This document shows, piece after piece, positions 55,426 to 63,273 of a stretch of DNA of 64,000 bases; the first letter of the stretch is position 1; each line of letters begins with the position of its first letter. Under the pieces are notes generated by a model. The model searched no databases, had not been told where the DNA came from, and saw nothing but the letters and a program-made list of their open reading frames with translations. Source of the stretch: an uncultured Pontibacter sp. (GTDB taxonomy: Bacteria > Bacteroidota > Bacteroidia > Cytophagales > Hymenobacteraceae). The DNA lies in NCBI RefSeq assembly GCF_947499215.1, contig NZ_CANMNI010000001.1, positions 930,001 to 994,000 of the forward strand, given 5' to 3'. Both the position numbers and the translations under genes were made by a program.

Positions 55426-55568
55426 TCACCTTTTTCTGTTCATAAACAAAATGAGCCAATCCGTATTCCCTTTGTCCACTTCTTTGAAGTATTCGAACTC
55501 CATGTGTGTTTCATCAAGCATGAGGTAACCGCAACCAATTCAAGCGGGTATTCAAGATTTCAAGCATT

Positions 55569-56435
55569 TTACATGACCATAGCACCGGCGATGGCTCCCA
55601 TCACCTTTATCCAGATCAGGAAAACGTAAAAGAAAAGCCCAACGAAAACGAGCGGCAAACTGACATATCGCTTTACTCTTAGCCTTTTGGCCCAAATGAC
55701 ATTGAGCAGGCTCAGGAGCACTAACACTACTGTTGCGGTCTGCATCATTACGAAAATAGCAGCTGCTTCACCCAGCGCAGCAATGGCTATTGTCCAAAGG
55801 GCAAACAAAGCGAAAGGCAGAATCGCAGCCAATTTATAGAAGTACGGATACTGCCCTCTTTTAAAGTACCGATAGCCAAAAATTAAAAGCAGGGACAATA
55901 TGAGCAGAAAGGGTACGATGGTGTAGAAAACGGAAATCCCCTTTTCATAGTAGCCATGGTTGATGATGTGCCAATGGATATCCCGGCTTCCATTCTCAGT
56001 GCCGTACGTCCAAATGCCAACCTTTTCCCAGTTGCTGAACTCTCCCTCAGCTTCCAGTTGACCGTTCCTGTGGAAGTACTGCGATTTACCATGACGGATG
56101 TTGTCTTTATATCGCTCGATATGCTTCAAGCTTGGGCTGTCGCCATAGTACTGATAAATGGTATAAGAAGGACTCCTTTCTAAAAAATATGCGGCAGAAG
56201 AATCTCCCATATCTCCGAATGAATTGTAGGAGTACACGACATTTTTCTGCAAATCCCATGTATGTTTCCTGCCGCCGTTCTCAAGGTAAGCCATCTCTGA
56301 AACCACTTCTCCAGCCCGTACCACTTGCATCGCCTTCACGTTGCCATTAGGGTGATAGGTATAGAGTGTATCAACTGGCAGAGCCACAGCAGAGAAAGCT
56401 AAAATGCAAAAGCTGAAAAAGAGCAAAAGTTTCAT
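55569..56435 (-). CDS. MORN/YwqK-like repeat protein with C-terminal membrane domain
   Basis: A 288-residue protein with signal peptide MKLLLFFSFCILAFSAVALP. Residues about 20-155 carry YwqK/MORN-like units (YTYHPNGNVKAMQVVRAGEVVSEMAYLENGG; HGKSQYFHRNGQLEAEGEFSNWEKVGIW). The C-terminal half has four hydrophobic helices (about 168-187, 200-222, 226-248, 262-286). A MORN-like exported domain tethered to a multi-helix membrane module is an uncommon layout. Function unknown. It shares strand and region with the BNR-like gene, 143 bases apart. Confidence 0.6.
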   Translation of the reverse strand: MKLLLFFSFCILAFSAVALPVDTLYTYHPNGNVKAMQVVRAGEVVSEMAYLENGGRKHTWDLQKNVVYSYNSFGDMGDSSAAYFLERSPSYTIYQYYGDSPSLKHIERYKDNIRHGKSQYFHRNGQLEAEGEFSNWEKVGIWTYGTENGSRDIHWHIINHGYYEKGISVFYTIVPFLLILSLLLIFGYRYFKRGQYPYFYKLAAILPFALFALWTIAIAALGEAAAIFVMMQTATVVLVLLSLLNVIWAKRLRVKRYVSLPLVFVGLFFYVFLIWIKVMGAIAGAMVM

Positions 56436-56667
56436 TTGATGACTACCAGGCTTATGGTTTCAAGGATATGGTTTCCTGTGATTTAAAAAAAATAACCGCA
56501 CTTAGCTTATAAAAAGGTTGAATGAACCCAATACTTACTTTGTACATATCATATTCTATTTCAAGCAGAAAGGCTCTTCTCCCATCAAAAAGAGGTCAGG
56601 GCTATGAGGCGGGCAAAACAAGTAAAAATTTTCTCATATCGCCGCATCGAAGTGTTCTAACTAATCG

Positions 56668-57183
56668 CTAAAAGTGCAAGCTGGAGGCGACCTTGTCGAA
56701 CAGCGGCTTGAACACGGGAAAGTTGTCTGAGATGGTGGCCATGGTGAGTATCAGCACTTTGTCCTCCCTGTTAGTAAGCAGCACATAGTTTTGCATTCCC
56801 TCCCCACTGTACTTGTTTTTGTGCGCCTCGATCAGGTATTTGTAGCGTCTTTCGTTAATGGTGGTATCGCCTTGCTCGATGACTCGGAATCCCTCCGCAC
56901 TTCCAATGCTTCCAAGGAACTCCTTAAATATTCTATCCAAGTCCTGCTCACTGCGCTGCAGGATGTTAATGTTATAGGTTTCTCTCGGAACATCCGCCTC
57001 GCTCTCCTTCTGCCTGAGCGCAATGAAATCTACAGACTTGTCGGTAGGCACACCATAGCGCCAGCCCATTGGAACGCCCACTTCAAAGCCATTCACCGTA
57101 TCCCGAACCGTAAAAAGCTCCTGACTGAAGGCTGCCGTTCCGAAAGAGACTAGTAATAAGAAACTGAGTAAAGCGTGTTTCAT
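56668..57183 (-). CDS. Secreted PsbP-like hypothetical protein
   Basis: A 171-residue protein with signal peptide MKHALLSFLLLVSFGTAAFSQ. The body resembles a PsbP/MOG1-like alpha-beta domain found in many Bacteroidota (VNGFEVGVPMGWRYGVPTDKSVDFIALR; INERRYKYLIEAHKNKYSGEGMQNYVLLTNREDKVLILTMATISDNFPVFKPLFDKVASSLHF). Family assignment is by pattern only. It is transcribed alone on minus. Confidence 0.6.
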   Translation of the reverse strand: MKHALLSFLLLVSFGTAAFSQELFTVRDTVNGFEVGVPMGWRYGVPTDKSVDFIALRQKESEADVPRETYNINILQRSEQDLDRIFKEFLGSIGSAEGFRVIEQGDTTINERRYKYLIEAHKNKYSGEGMQNYVLLTNREDKVLILTMATISDNFPVFKPLFDKVASSLHF

Positions 57184-57442
57184 AGATCACGAGTGTAAAA
57201 AAAATTTAATGATATCAAAAGTGAAATGAGCAGTATATAATCAAATCCAGAATTATTCTGTGAGCCTCCTTTTAAGGAATCTTATTTCCTGCTTAAAGCA
57301 TCAATATAGCAAAAACTTTATCTAAGTAAATGACATAGCTTATCAGGACATAAACTATTTACTTAATATTTCACTTTTCTGAATTGTCTGATTTGCTGGA
57401 AATATCTTCCCGGATAAGCTTCTCGTGTATTAAATTTCGGGC

Positions 57443-57772
57443 ATGAAAACTATCCTCCTGCTGCTTGTCTCCAACATTTTCATGACTTTCGCTTGGTATG
57501 GGCACCTCAAATTCAAAGACACTATACTTTGGAAAGTCATTTTGGTGAGTTGGTTCATCGCCTTCTTCGAGTACCTGTTCCAAGTGCCGGCCAACCGCAT
57601 CGGACACGGGCAGTTTACCGCTTTTCAACTCAAGACCATTCAGGAAGTGATTACATTGGTGGTCTTTGTGGGATTCTCGGTGCTATACCTGAAAGAGGAG
57701 GTGAAGTGGAACTACATTGTGGGCTTTGTCTTTATTCTGCTAGCCGTGTTCTTTGTGTTCAAAAAGTGGTGA
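57443..57772 (+). CDS. DUF486 (DMT superfamily) membrane protein
   Basis: A 109-residue protein with four hydrophobic helices and the conserved FMTFAWYGHLKFKD...SWFIAFFEYLFQVPANRIGHGQFTAFQLKTIQEVITLVVFVGFSVLYLKE of DUF486. This family belongs to the drug/metabolite transporter superfamily and is about the size of small multidrug-resistance transporters. Substrate unknown. An antisense frame (57371-57628) is rejected. Confidence 0.88.
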   Translation: MKTILLLLVSNIFMTFAWYGHLKFKDTILWKVILVSWFIAFFEYLFQVPANRIGHGQFTAFQLKTIQEVITLVVFVGFSVLYLKEEVKWNYIVGFVFILLAVFFVFKKW

Positions 57773-57779
57773 TTTTTTT

Positions 57780-57826
57780 AATGGTTGAATTGCTAAGTGG
57801 TTAGACTGTTGAATTGTAAAAGGTTG
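57780..57826 (+). repeat. Degenerate GTTGAATTG-type short repeat
   Basis: Two copies of GTTGAATTG (57784-57792 and 57809-57817) within an AT-rich stretch after the DUF486 stop. Short repeats of this style are common between genes in Cytophagales by my recollection. No coding content. Confidence 0.3.
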
Positions 57827-57965
57827 CTTGTTTTAGGCGCTGATTTTATTTGATTTGCATTCACCCGACTAACAAGTCCGCTCACATGTAAACCACAACC
57901 CCCTCACACCTAACGCGTTGATAATAAGACACAATGCATGTTAATCATTAAAAAAGGAGGTAAAC

Positions 57966-58394
57966 ATGGCAATGAACTTTGAGAATTATCAGAAGGAAGC
58001 CAAGACGTGGCTGCATGAGTTTTGTGACCAGCTAGGTATAGAGGATGAGCACAAAGCTGCACGCATCTTCAGGGCGGTGCTGCACGCCATCCGCGATCGT
58101 ATACCTGCCGCTGAAGCAATCCATCTGGCCGCACAGATGCCGATCATTTGGAAGGGCATCTACTTCGACGGCTTCACACTGCATGAGGCGCCGGTGCGCA
58201 TACGCCACGAGGATGAGTGGCTGGAGTTTATCCGCTCCAAAGACGCCTTCGCTGAAATGGCCGACTTCCCAACGCTGGACCATGCGCACTATGCCTTTAG
58301 GGATGTGATGATGTTCCTGCGAAGCCACCTGTCTGAGGGGCAGTACAACCAGCTGGCGCATGCCTTGCATTCAAATATCATGGTACCCGTTTAG
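57966..58394 (+). CDS. DUF2267 domain protein
   Basis: A 142-residue cytoplasmic protein matching DUF2267: MNFENYQKEAKTWLHEFCDQLGIEDEHKAARIFRAVLHAIRDRIPAAEAIHLAAQMPIIWKGIYFDGF, then an EFIRSKDAFAEMADF module. The family is linked to stress-related gene sets, but its function is unknown. The start is preceded by AAAGGAGGTAAACATG, a near-perfect Shine-Dalgarno site, unusually strong for this phylum. It is monocistronic. Confidence 0.88.
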   Translation: MAMNFENYQKEAKTWLHEFCDQLGIEDEHKAARIFRAVLHAIRDRIPAAEAIHLAAQMPIIWKGIYFDGFTLHEAPVRIRHEDEWLEFIRSKDAFAEMADFPTLDHAHYAFRDVMMFLRSHLSEGQYNQLAHALHSNIMVPV

Positions 58395-58535
58395 GCAACC
58401 GTCATGTTGGTTTTCACAATGTTTTACTTTGCCCGGCCACCCGCTGGGCATTTTTATGTCTGCATAGCAATCACTTAATAAAGCTTCAGTTTTAAAACTT
58501 CCCTTATCCAACTCGGGTTATTCTGCCATAACCTA

Positions 58536-58543
58536 TACCTTTG
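58536..58543 (+). promoter_or_regulatory. Bacteroidota -7 promoter box TACCTTTG
   Basis: Exact TAnnTTTG match followed by CA, 33 bases before the ATG of the lipoprotein-SCO-cytochrome c operon. Confidence 0.5.
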
Positions 58544-58575
58544 CACCATACCTACACTTCTAACTGATTGGTATC

Positions 58576-59007
58576 ATGAAAAAGTGGTTATTATACCTTG
58601 CCTTACCGCTTGTCTTGACTAGCTGCCAAGATGGCTCCTCTTCCGAAACACAACAAAAACAGGAGTTGGAAACCGAGGTGATGAACCTGCACGACGAGGC
58701 TATGGCCGACATGGGCAAGATCTACCGCCTCCGACGCGACCTCAGCGCCCTGCGCGATACCCTGCAGGCTAGCACGACTGACACTGCTACCATTAGCCTG
58801 CTGAACCGCCGTATAGCGGAACTCAACGAGGCGGACGAGGCTATGATGGACTGGATGCGGAACTACAAGGCCCCTGACACGCTAGCTTATGAACCGGCCA
58901 TGGTATACCTGCGAGATGAGCACGACAAAATGGCCCGCGTAAAAGCACTCATGGACAGCACGATCGCCAATGCCAAAGAAACTTATGCGACTTATGAACA
59001 GAAATAG
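58576..59007 (+). CDS. Hypothetical lipoprotein with helical body
   Basis: A 143-residue protein with a lipoprotein signal (MKKWLLYLALPLVLTSC, lipobox LTSC) and a charged helical body with heptad-like spacing (LETEVMNLHDEAMADMGKIYRLRRDLSALRDTLQ). Similar lipoproteins sit before SCO-like genes in other Bacteroidota by my recollection. It overlaps the SCO gene by 14 bases, so the two are coupled. Confidence 0.7.
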   Translation: MKKWLLYLALPLVLTSCQDGSSSETQQKQELETEVMNLHDEAMADMGKIYRLRRDLSALRDTLQASTTDTATISLLNRRIAELNEADEAMMDWMRNYKAPDTLAYEPAMVYLRDEHDKMARVKALMDSTIANAKETYATYEQK

Positions 59008-59683
59008 AATTAGCCCCTTGCTATGCACGTTGCTCCTAAGCATTTCTGCCCTCGGTTGGCAAGGCTGCTCAGATAAGTCCGCCGAAACTGGCGACCTACC
59101 GATATTGGGTGAACGCCAACTGGTGCAACGCGAAGTAGACGGGCAGCAGGTAACCGATACGGTCTACCACCGAATACCTGATTTCGCTTTCATTAACCAA
59201 GACAGTCAGGTAGTAACCAGCCTCACTGTGCAGGACAAGGTATACGTCACCGACTTTTTCTTTACGACCTGCCCGACCATCTGCCCCAAAATGAAGAGCC
59301 AGATGCTGCGCGTGTACGAGGAATTTAAAGATGAGCCCCGCCTTATGCTCCTCTCCCACACCATCGACCCGAAACACGACACGGTGGCGGTTCTCCGCGA
59401 CTACGCCGACCGGCTGCAGGTGAGCAGCGACAAATGGCATTTCGTAACTGGCGAGAAAGACAGCATTTACAGCATCGCCATGCAGTATATGGTAACGGCT
59501 CTAGAAGATGAGGAGGAGCCCGGCGGTTTTGTGCACAGTGGCGCTTTTGTGCTCGTGGACCAAAACCGCCACGTGCGCGGCATCTACGACGGCACCGATC
59601 CCGCCCAAGTAGACCGGCTGATCCGGGACATACCTGCCCTGTTGCCTAAAAAGAAAAAGAAGAAGGATGCGGATAAAAACTAA
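58994..59683 (+). CDS. SCO family protein (copper chaperone for cytochrome oxidase)
   Basis: About 229 residues from ATG 58994 (MNRNRISPLLCTLLL), with a lipobox GC (LGWQGC) and a thioredoxin fold. The SCO copper site is visible: TTCPTICPKM (CxxxCP), with a partner His in GGFVHSGAFVLVD. SCO proteins deliver copper to the CuA site of cytochrome c oxidase or act as thiol reductases. An ATG eight codons upstream (58970) gives no better signal. The basic C-terminus ends PKKKKKKDADKN and overlaps the next gene by 17 bases. Confidence 0.9.
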   Translation: MNRNRISPLLCTLLLSISALGWQGCSDKSAETGDLPILGERQLVQREVDGQQVTDTVYHRIPDFAFINQDSQVVTSLTVQDKVYVTDFFFTTCPTICPKMKSQMLRVYEEFKDEPRLMLLSHTIDPKHDTVAVLRDYADRLQVSSDKWHFVTGEKDSIYSIAMQYMVTALEDEEEPGGFVHSGAFVLVDQNRHVRGIYDGTDPAQVDRLIRDIPALLPKKKKKKDADKN

Positions 59684-60089
59684 GCTTCTGCCACTGGCTG
59701 GAGGTATAGCGGCCCTGCTCACCCTCACCCAGTGCTTTACGGACAAGCAGAACGAAGGCGAGCGCCTCTATACCCAGTACTGCGCCAACTGCCACATGGA
59801 CGACGGCAGCGGCCTGCGCAACCTCATTCCGCCCTTGGCCGGTGCCGACTACCTCGTAAACCACCGCGACGATTTAGCCTGCATCATTCAGCATGGGCAG
59901 ACAGGCAACATTGTGGTAAACGGCAAAAACTACAACCAAGGCATGCCCGCTTTCGAACACCTCAACAAAGGGCAGATCACCAACATACTCAACTACGTGC
60001 AGACAAACTTCGGCAACAGCAATCCCCGTTTCTCCATTCAGGAAGTAGAGAAGCAGCTGTTCAAGTGCCGGCACCTGCTGGAGCAGTAA
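59667..60089 (+). CDS. Small class I cytochrome c, lipoprotein-like
   Basis: A 140-residue exported protein with a hydrophobic leader and lipobox LTQC. It has one haem c motif CANCH (about residues 39-43) and a likely distal Met ligand in NQGMPAF. It fits the class I cytochrome c fold (INILNYVQTNFGN helix). As the third gene of an operon with a lipoprotein and SCO protein, it probably takes part in electron transfer to, or assembly of, a respiratory oxidase. A terminator follows directly. Confidence 0.88.
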   Translation: MRIKTKLLPLAGGIAALLTLTQCFTDKQNEGERLYTQYCANCHMDDGSGLRNLIPPLAGADYLVNHRDDLACIIQHGQTGNIVVNGKNYNQGMPAFEHLNKGQITNILNYVQTNFGNSNPRFSIQEVEKQLFKCRHLLEQ

Positions 60090-60090
60090 A

Positions 60091-60134
60091 CAGAAACGGC
60101 GCTGAAACCTGAGGTTCAGCGCCGTTTCTGTTTT
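60091..60134. terminator. Bidirectional rho-independent terminator
   Basis: A 16-bp stem (CAGAAACGGCGCTGAA / TTCAGCGCCGTTTCTG) then TTTTAT. It ends the cytochrome operon and, on the other strand, the cupin gene. Confidence 0.92.
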
Positions 60135-60152
60135 ATACCTTATCGTGTAGGC

Positions 60153-60659
60153 TTATCTGCCAAAGTCGTCCTGCACCCGCACGATATCCTCTTCGTCAGA
60201 CGGGTTCTCAGCATCGGTGTGCTGCCAGATCTCAGCCAGCACGCCCCAACCGTCCAAGCCCACCAGACGGTGCCGTTCGCCTTGGCGCAGTGTGATCAGA
60301 TCGCCGGGGTGCAGCACTTTCAGTTCACCTTCTTCGTCGGTGTCGCTGGTCACGACGCCCACGCTGCCTTTCACCACTTTCCAGATCTCGGCGCGGCGGT
60401 GGTGGTACTGCCAGCTCAGGCGCTTGTTAGGTGCCACCAGTAGTATCTTCGGGCTCAGTTTTCCGGATATCTTCAACTTGTCCACCGACATGTTGTCGAA
60501 ATAGGTGTTAGCAAAGTCCTGCGCTTGGTTTTCGTCGATTACAAAAAAACCGCCCCAAGGCCGACTCTGGTCTTGGCTGCTGATATTAAAATGCTGCTGT
60601 TTCAGTTGCTGTTCCGTCTCTTGAAAAAGACTTGTTTTATCTAGGGTATCGGCTGTCAT
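60153..60659 (-). CDS. Cupin-domain phosphomannose isomerase type II-like protein
   Basis: A 168-residue protein whose core matches the C-terminal cupin of mannose-6-phosphate isomerase type II: SRPWGGFFVIDEN, ILLVAPNKRLSWQYHHRRAEIWKVVKGSVGVV and LHPGDLITLRQGERHRLVGLDGWGVLAEIWQHT, including the metal-binding HH/E and final H. The full-length GDP-mannose pyrophosphorylase part is absent, so it is a stand-alone cupin that may bind or isomerise a sugar phosphate. A minus-strand terminator-like hairpin lies upstream of its start. Confidence 0.82.
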   Translation of the reverse strand: MTADTLDKTSLFQETEQQLKQQHFNISSQDQSRPWGGFFVIDENQAQDFANTYFDNMSVDKLKISGKLSPKILLVAPNKRLSWQYHHRRAEIWKVVKGSVGVVTSDTDEEGELKVLHPGDLITLRQGERHRLVGLDGWGVLAEIWQHTDAENPSDEEDIVRVQDDFGR

Positions 60660-60715
60660 GTTTTGTTCTTGTTCTAAGGGTGTTAGCTAGTATAGTTGCA
60701 GGTATAAGCTAACGG

Positions 60716-60746
60716 AAAAAGCGCCCCGCCTGTTTGGGCGGGGCGC
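60716..60746 (-). terminator. Terminator-like hairpin in the cupin gene leader
   Basis: GCGCCCCGCC and GGGCGGGGCGC form an almost perfect stem with a short loop. Read on the minus strand the stem is followed by CTTTTTCC, a terminator-like T run, while the plus side has no T run. It lies 57 bases before the cupin start, so it ends an upstream minus-strand RNA or acts as an attenuator. Confidence 0.7.
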
Positions 60747-61147
60747 AAATTTAGAATATTTCTGCAGAGCGAATTTCTAAACAGCACCTATTTTCAGTAT
60801 GTAGCAGTTAAATGCGTAACAATTGTCCATCTCTATTTGTAATATATTCACAACTATGCTATTGCATTAAGGAGTGTTGTGTAGGAAGAAAGCTAGTAAA
60901 ATTATTTTAGTGCATCATATCCCTGCATTTGCACCCTTTTTAGCTAATAGAAGTATAACAATTTATCATTGGCAAAGGCCGCGGATTAAGTAGCAAACTG
61001 GAAGCATCATCAGGAGCCTTTTAGAGCTACAAATCACAACGGACGCTTCGATTCCAGCGGTTCATTCTTGGATACAGTCCACCACCACAAATTGGATCAT
61101 TCCAAAAGCTGTTCACAAGACTTGCCATTCACTTTTTCATTAAAAGA
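60747..61147. other. Gene-poor region before the YqcI/DUF1989 pair
   Basis: About 400 bases with no convincing open frame on either strand. It holds the promoter of the plus-strand pair and, if the minus-strand hairpin at 60716-60746 is a true terminator, possibly a small RNA or leader transcribed leftward. No recognisable RNA family was identified. Confidence 0.4.
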
Positions 61148-61864
61148 ATGAATTCCCAACATAAATCTTACTATACATCCCAGGAATTGGAAGCTTCAAA
61201 ACCGGGGTTATCACAGGATATTTTCCTGAACTTCAACGATAAATTAAGCGACACAGATTATCCTTGTGTAGGGGCGAAGGCCGCTCTTAACTCAGGGCAG
61301 ATTCGCTTCGGGATTTACGGAAATATGGCCACCGAAGCTACCACAGAGCAACTGGGCAATGACCTGCGACAGTATATCGCAGAGACATTGGCGGCTGAAA
61401 GCGAATACATGACGTTGGTTGCTGTCTTTTCAGATGAAGGACCAGACTCAGAAATCAGTTTTGAGGAAAAGCTCTGGAAGCAGTTGCAGCTTCTGCACGA
61501 CAGCGATAAAACGGAGCACCCTTGGGACCCTGAAGTGAGCAGCGATCCGGAGCAACCAGATTTCAGCTTTAGTTATAGCGGTACCGCTTTTTTTGTGGTG
61601 GGCTTACACCCAAACTCCAGCAGAAAGGCTAGGCAGCTTGGCTATACAGCTATGGCCTTTAACCTGCACCGCCAGTTTGAGCAGCTCCGCGAAAAAGGAG
61701 TGTATGAAAACATGAAGAAGGTTATACGAGAACGAGATGAAGCATACGATGGCGCTGTAAATCCTATGCTGAGTGATTTTGGAGAAGGCTTAGAAGCGCC
61801 GCAGTACAGCGGCAGACATGTTGATGAAAGCTGGAAGTGCCCTTTCTTAGCCGGAAAATTATAA
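61148..61864 (+). CDS. YqcI/YcgG family protein (GntA-like)
   Basis: A 238-residue cytoplasmic protein of the YqcI/YcgG family: DYPCVGAKAALNSGQIRFGIYG near the N-terminus, FSYSGTAFFVVGLHPNSSRKARQLGYTAMAFNLHRQFEQLR in the middle and the hallmark NPMLSDFGEGLEAPQYSGRHVDESWKCPF at the C-terminus. A characterised relative, GntA, is a haem-dependent N-hydroxylase acting on an arginine-derived substrate in guanitoxin biosynthesis. Most family members have unknown substrates. It is followed after 24 bases by a DUF1989 gene, probably in one operon. Confidence 0.85.
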   Translation: MNSQHKSYYTSQELEASKPGLSQDIFLNFNDKLSDTDYPCVGAKAALNSGQIRFGIYGNMATEATTEQLGNDLRQYIAETLAAESEYMTLVAVFSDEGPDSEISFEEKLWKQLQLLHDSDKTEHPWDPEVSSDPEQPDFSFSYSGTAFFVVGLHPNSSRKARQLGYTAMAFNLHRQFEQLREKGVYENMKKVIRERDEAYDGAVNPMLSDFGEGLEAPQYSGRHVDESWKCPFLAGKL

Positions 61865-61888
61865 AAGCTATAACACCTAACCAACAAT

Positions 61889-62479
61889 ATGACTGAAACA
61901 ATAGCTAAACAAACTGGAGCTGCCTTTAAACTGAGAAAAGGTGAAAAGCTGAAGGTAATTGACCCGCAGGGTGAACAGGTAAGCGACATGGTGCTTTTTA
62001 ATGCGGAAGACAAGCGTGAGAAGCTTTCTTCGGGCAAGACGCTCGACTTTGAGGAGACCATTCTCATCACGAAGGGGCACCACCTCTGGAGTAACCGCAG
62101 CCGCCAGCTCATGGAGATACTCGAAGACACCAATGGCCGCAATGATTTTTTGCTTGCCCCCTGTAGCCCCGAGACGTTTCAGATTATGTACCAGAATCCG
62201 GAATACCACCCTAGCTGTTTTGAGAACCTGTATACCAACTTAGCGCAATACGGGATTGAGCCTGACGATGTACCAACTGCTTTCAACATTTTCATGAATG
62301 TGCAATTCGCACAGGATGGCAAACTCTCCGTCGACCCGCCCACCAGCAAAGCCGGCGACTATGTGCTACTAGAAGCAAAGATGGATTTGATCGTCGGTCT
62401 CACAGCCTGCTCAGCAGAGCAATCGAACAACTACAGCTTTAAACCGATACAGTACGAAATCATCCCGGCTGATAAATAA
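61889..62479 (+). CDS. DUF1989 / urea carboxylase-associated family protein
   Basis: A 196-residue protein with the DUF1989 pattern: LRKGEKLKVIDPQGEQVSDMVLFNAED, TILITKGHHLWSNRSRQLMEILEDT, FLLAPCSPETFQIMY, PSCFENLYTNLAQYGIEPDDVPTAFNIFMNV, and SKAGDYVLLEAKMDLIVGLTACSAEQ. Conserved Cys and His residues fit a metal site. Relatives are linked to urea or guanidine carboxylase systems, but no such carboxylase is present in this window. It is co-directional with the YqcI-like gene, suggesting a two-step transformation of a guanidino or nitrogen compound (inference). Confidence 0.85.
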   Translation: MTETIAKQTGAAFKLRKGEKLKVIDPQGEQVSDMVLFNAEDKREKLSSGKTLDFEETILITKGHHLWSNRSRQLMEILEDTNGRNDFLLAPCSPETFQIMYQNPEYHPSCFENLYTNLAQYGIEPDDVPTAFNIFMNVQFAQDGKLSVDPPTSKAGDYVLLEAKMDLIVGLTACSAEQSNNYSFKPIQYEIIPADK

Positions 62480-62485
62480 GGGCAT

Positions 62486-62525
62486 AAAAAAAGCCTCTTT
62501 ACAATGAAGTAAAGAAGCTTTTTTG
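62486..62525 (+). terminator. Rho-independent terminator
   Basis: AAAAAAGC-CTCTTTAC pairs with GTAAAG-AAGCTTTTTT around AATGA/A loop bases, just after the DUF1989 stop and before the tRNA-Arg on the opposite strand. Confidence 0.8.
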
Positions 62526-62535
62526 TTTTTTGAAG

Positions 62536-62609
62536 TGATCCCGTTTGGATTCGAACCAAAGACCTACTGCTTAGAAGGCAGTTGCTCTATCCAGCTGAGC
62601 TACGAGACC
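62536..62609 (-). tRNA. tRNA-Arg (anticodon TCT)
   Basis: Read on minus the 74-base cloverleaf has acceptor stem GGTCTCG/CGGGATC, D arm GCTC...GAGC, anticodon loop CTTCTAA with anticodon TCT, and T-loop GGTTCGAATCC. No encoded CCA is seen. Confidence 0.94.
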
Positions 62610-62647
62610 AGCGTCCTTGGGAGAGCGGTTGCTCTACCCTTAAACAA

Positions 62648-62677
62648 AAAATTTCGGAATTGCTTCCGAAATTTTTA
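62648..62677 (-). terminator. Terminator of the tRNA-Pro/Ser transcript
   Basis: AAATTTCGGA pairs with TCCGAAATTT around a short loop, followed on minus by TTTTGTTT, directly after the 3' end of tRNA-Pro. Confidence 0.75.
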
Positions 62678-62679
62678 AG

Positions 62680-62753
62680 TCGGGGTGGCAGGATTCGAAC
62701 CTACGACCTCCACATCCCAAATGTGGCGCGATACCGGGCTACGCTACACCCCG
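62680..62753 (-). tRNA. tRNA-Pro (anticodon TGG)
   Basis: A 74-base cloverleaf on minus: acceptor CGGGGTG/CACCCCG, anticodon stem CCACA/TGTGG with loop TTTGGGA (anticodon TGG) and T-loop GGTTCGAATCC. Confidence 0.95.
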
Positions 62754-62866
62754 AACTGTGCTTTCAACTCCGGTTAGCGATTGTGTCGCTGTTAATGTTG
62801 AACGCGGTGCAAAAGTAAGCGAAGAATTTAAATTGTCAAAACTTTTTCAATTTATTTTTCCGCTTG

Positions 62867-62953
62867 CGGAGGAGGGGGGATTCGAACCCCCGGTACCGTT
62901 TCCAGTACGGCAGTTTAGCAAACTGCTGGTTTAAGCCACTCACCCACCCCTCC
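62867..62953 (-). tRNA. tRNA-Ser (anticodon GCT)
   Basis: An 87-base class II tRNA on minus: acceptor GGAGGGG/CTCCTCC, anticodon loop with GCT in AGTTTGCTAAACT, a long variable arm (GTACTGGAAACGGTAC) and T arm GGGGGTTCGAATCCCCC. Confidence 0.95.
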
Positions 62954-63273
62954 GGGTCTCTCCCTGCTGAAGAGATTGCAAACATACTACATTAAATTTG
63001 CCCATACAATAGCACCCTCCAAAATTTTAGCAAACAAACCCGCCTAGCATACCCCTAAACTGCCTTTTTCAAAACTAACTACTTGATTCTATTCAGCTTT
63101 CTCAAGGCATATTTTTCTGAAAAAATTTTAGTCAGACACGCCTCGCAGCCTCCTCAACCCCGCTCCCCTGCCCCGCTTATACCTGCAACAGCTTTTGGTA
63201 GCCCTCAAAAACCCGTTACATTGGCTTTCCTTTCTTATATTTGTCATCGGGCACTGCCTGAAAACTGCTTTAC
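62954..63273. other. Intergenic region between tRNA-Ser and the Bat-type gene
   Basis: About 320 AT-rich bases holding the tRNA-Ser promoter side and the promoter of the VWA gene. I see no further RNA, repeat or attachment-like duplication of the tRNA 3' end. Confidence 0.4.

Noticed and set aside
57371..57628. 85-codon open frame on minus over the DUF486 gene
   Set aside because: Overlaps a well-conserved membrane protein on the other strand; highly charged, motif-free translation.
62582..62818. Open frame over the tRNA-Arg/tRNA-Pro region
   Set aside because: It crosses two clear tRNA genes and cannot be a real protein gene.
62536..62953. tRNA cluster as an integration site
   Set aside because: No integrase, no duplicated tRNA 3' end and no island genes adjoin it in the window.
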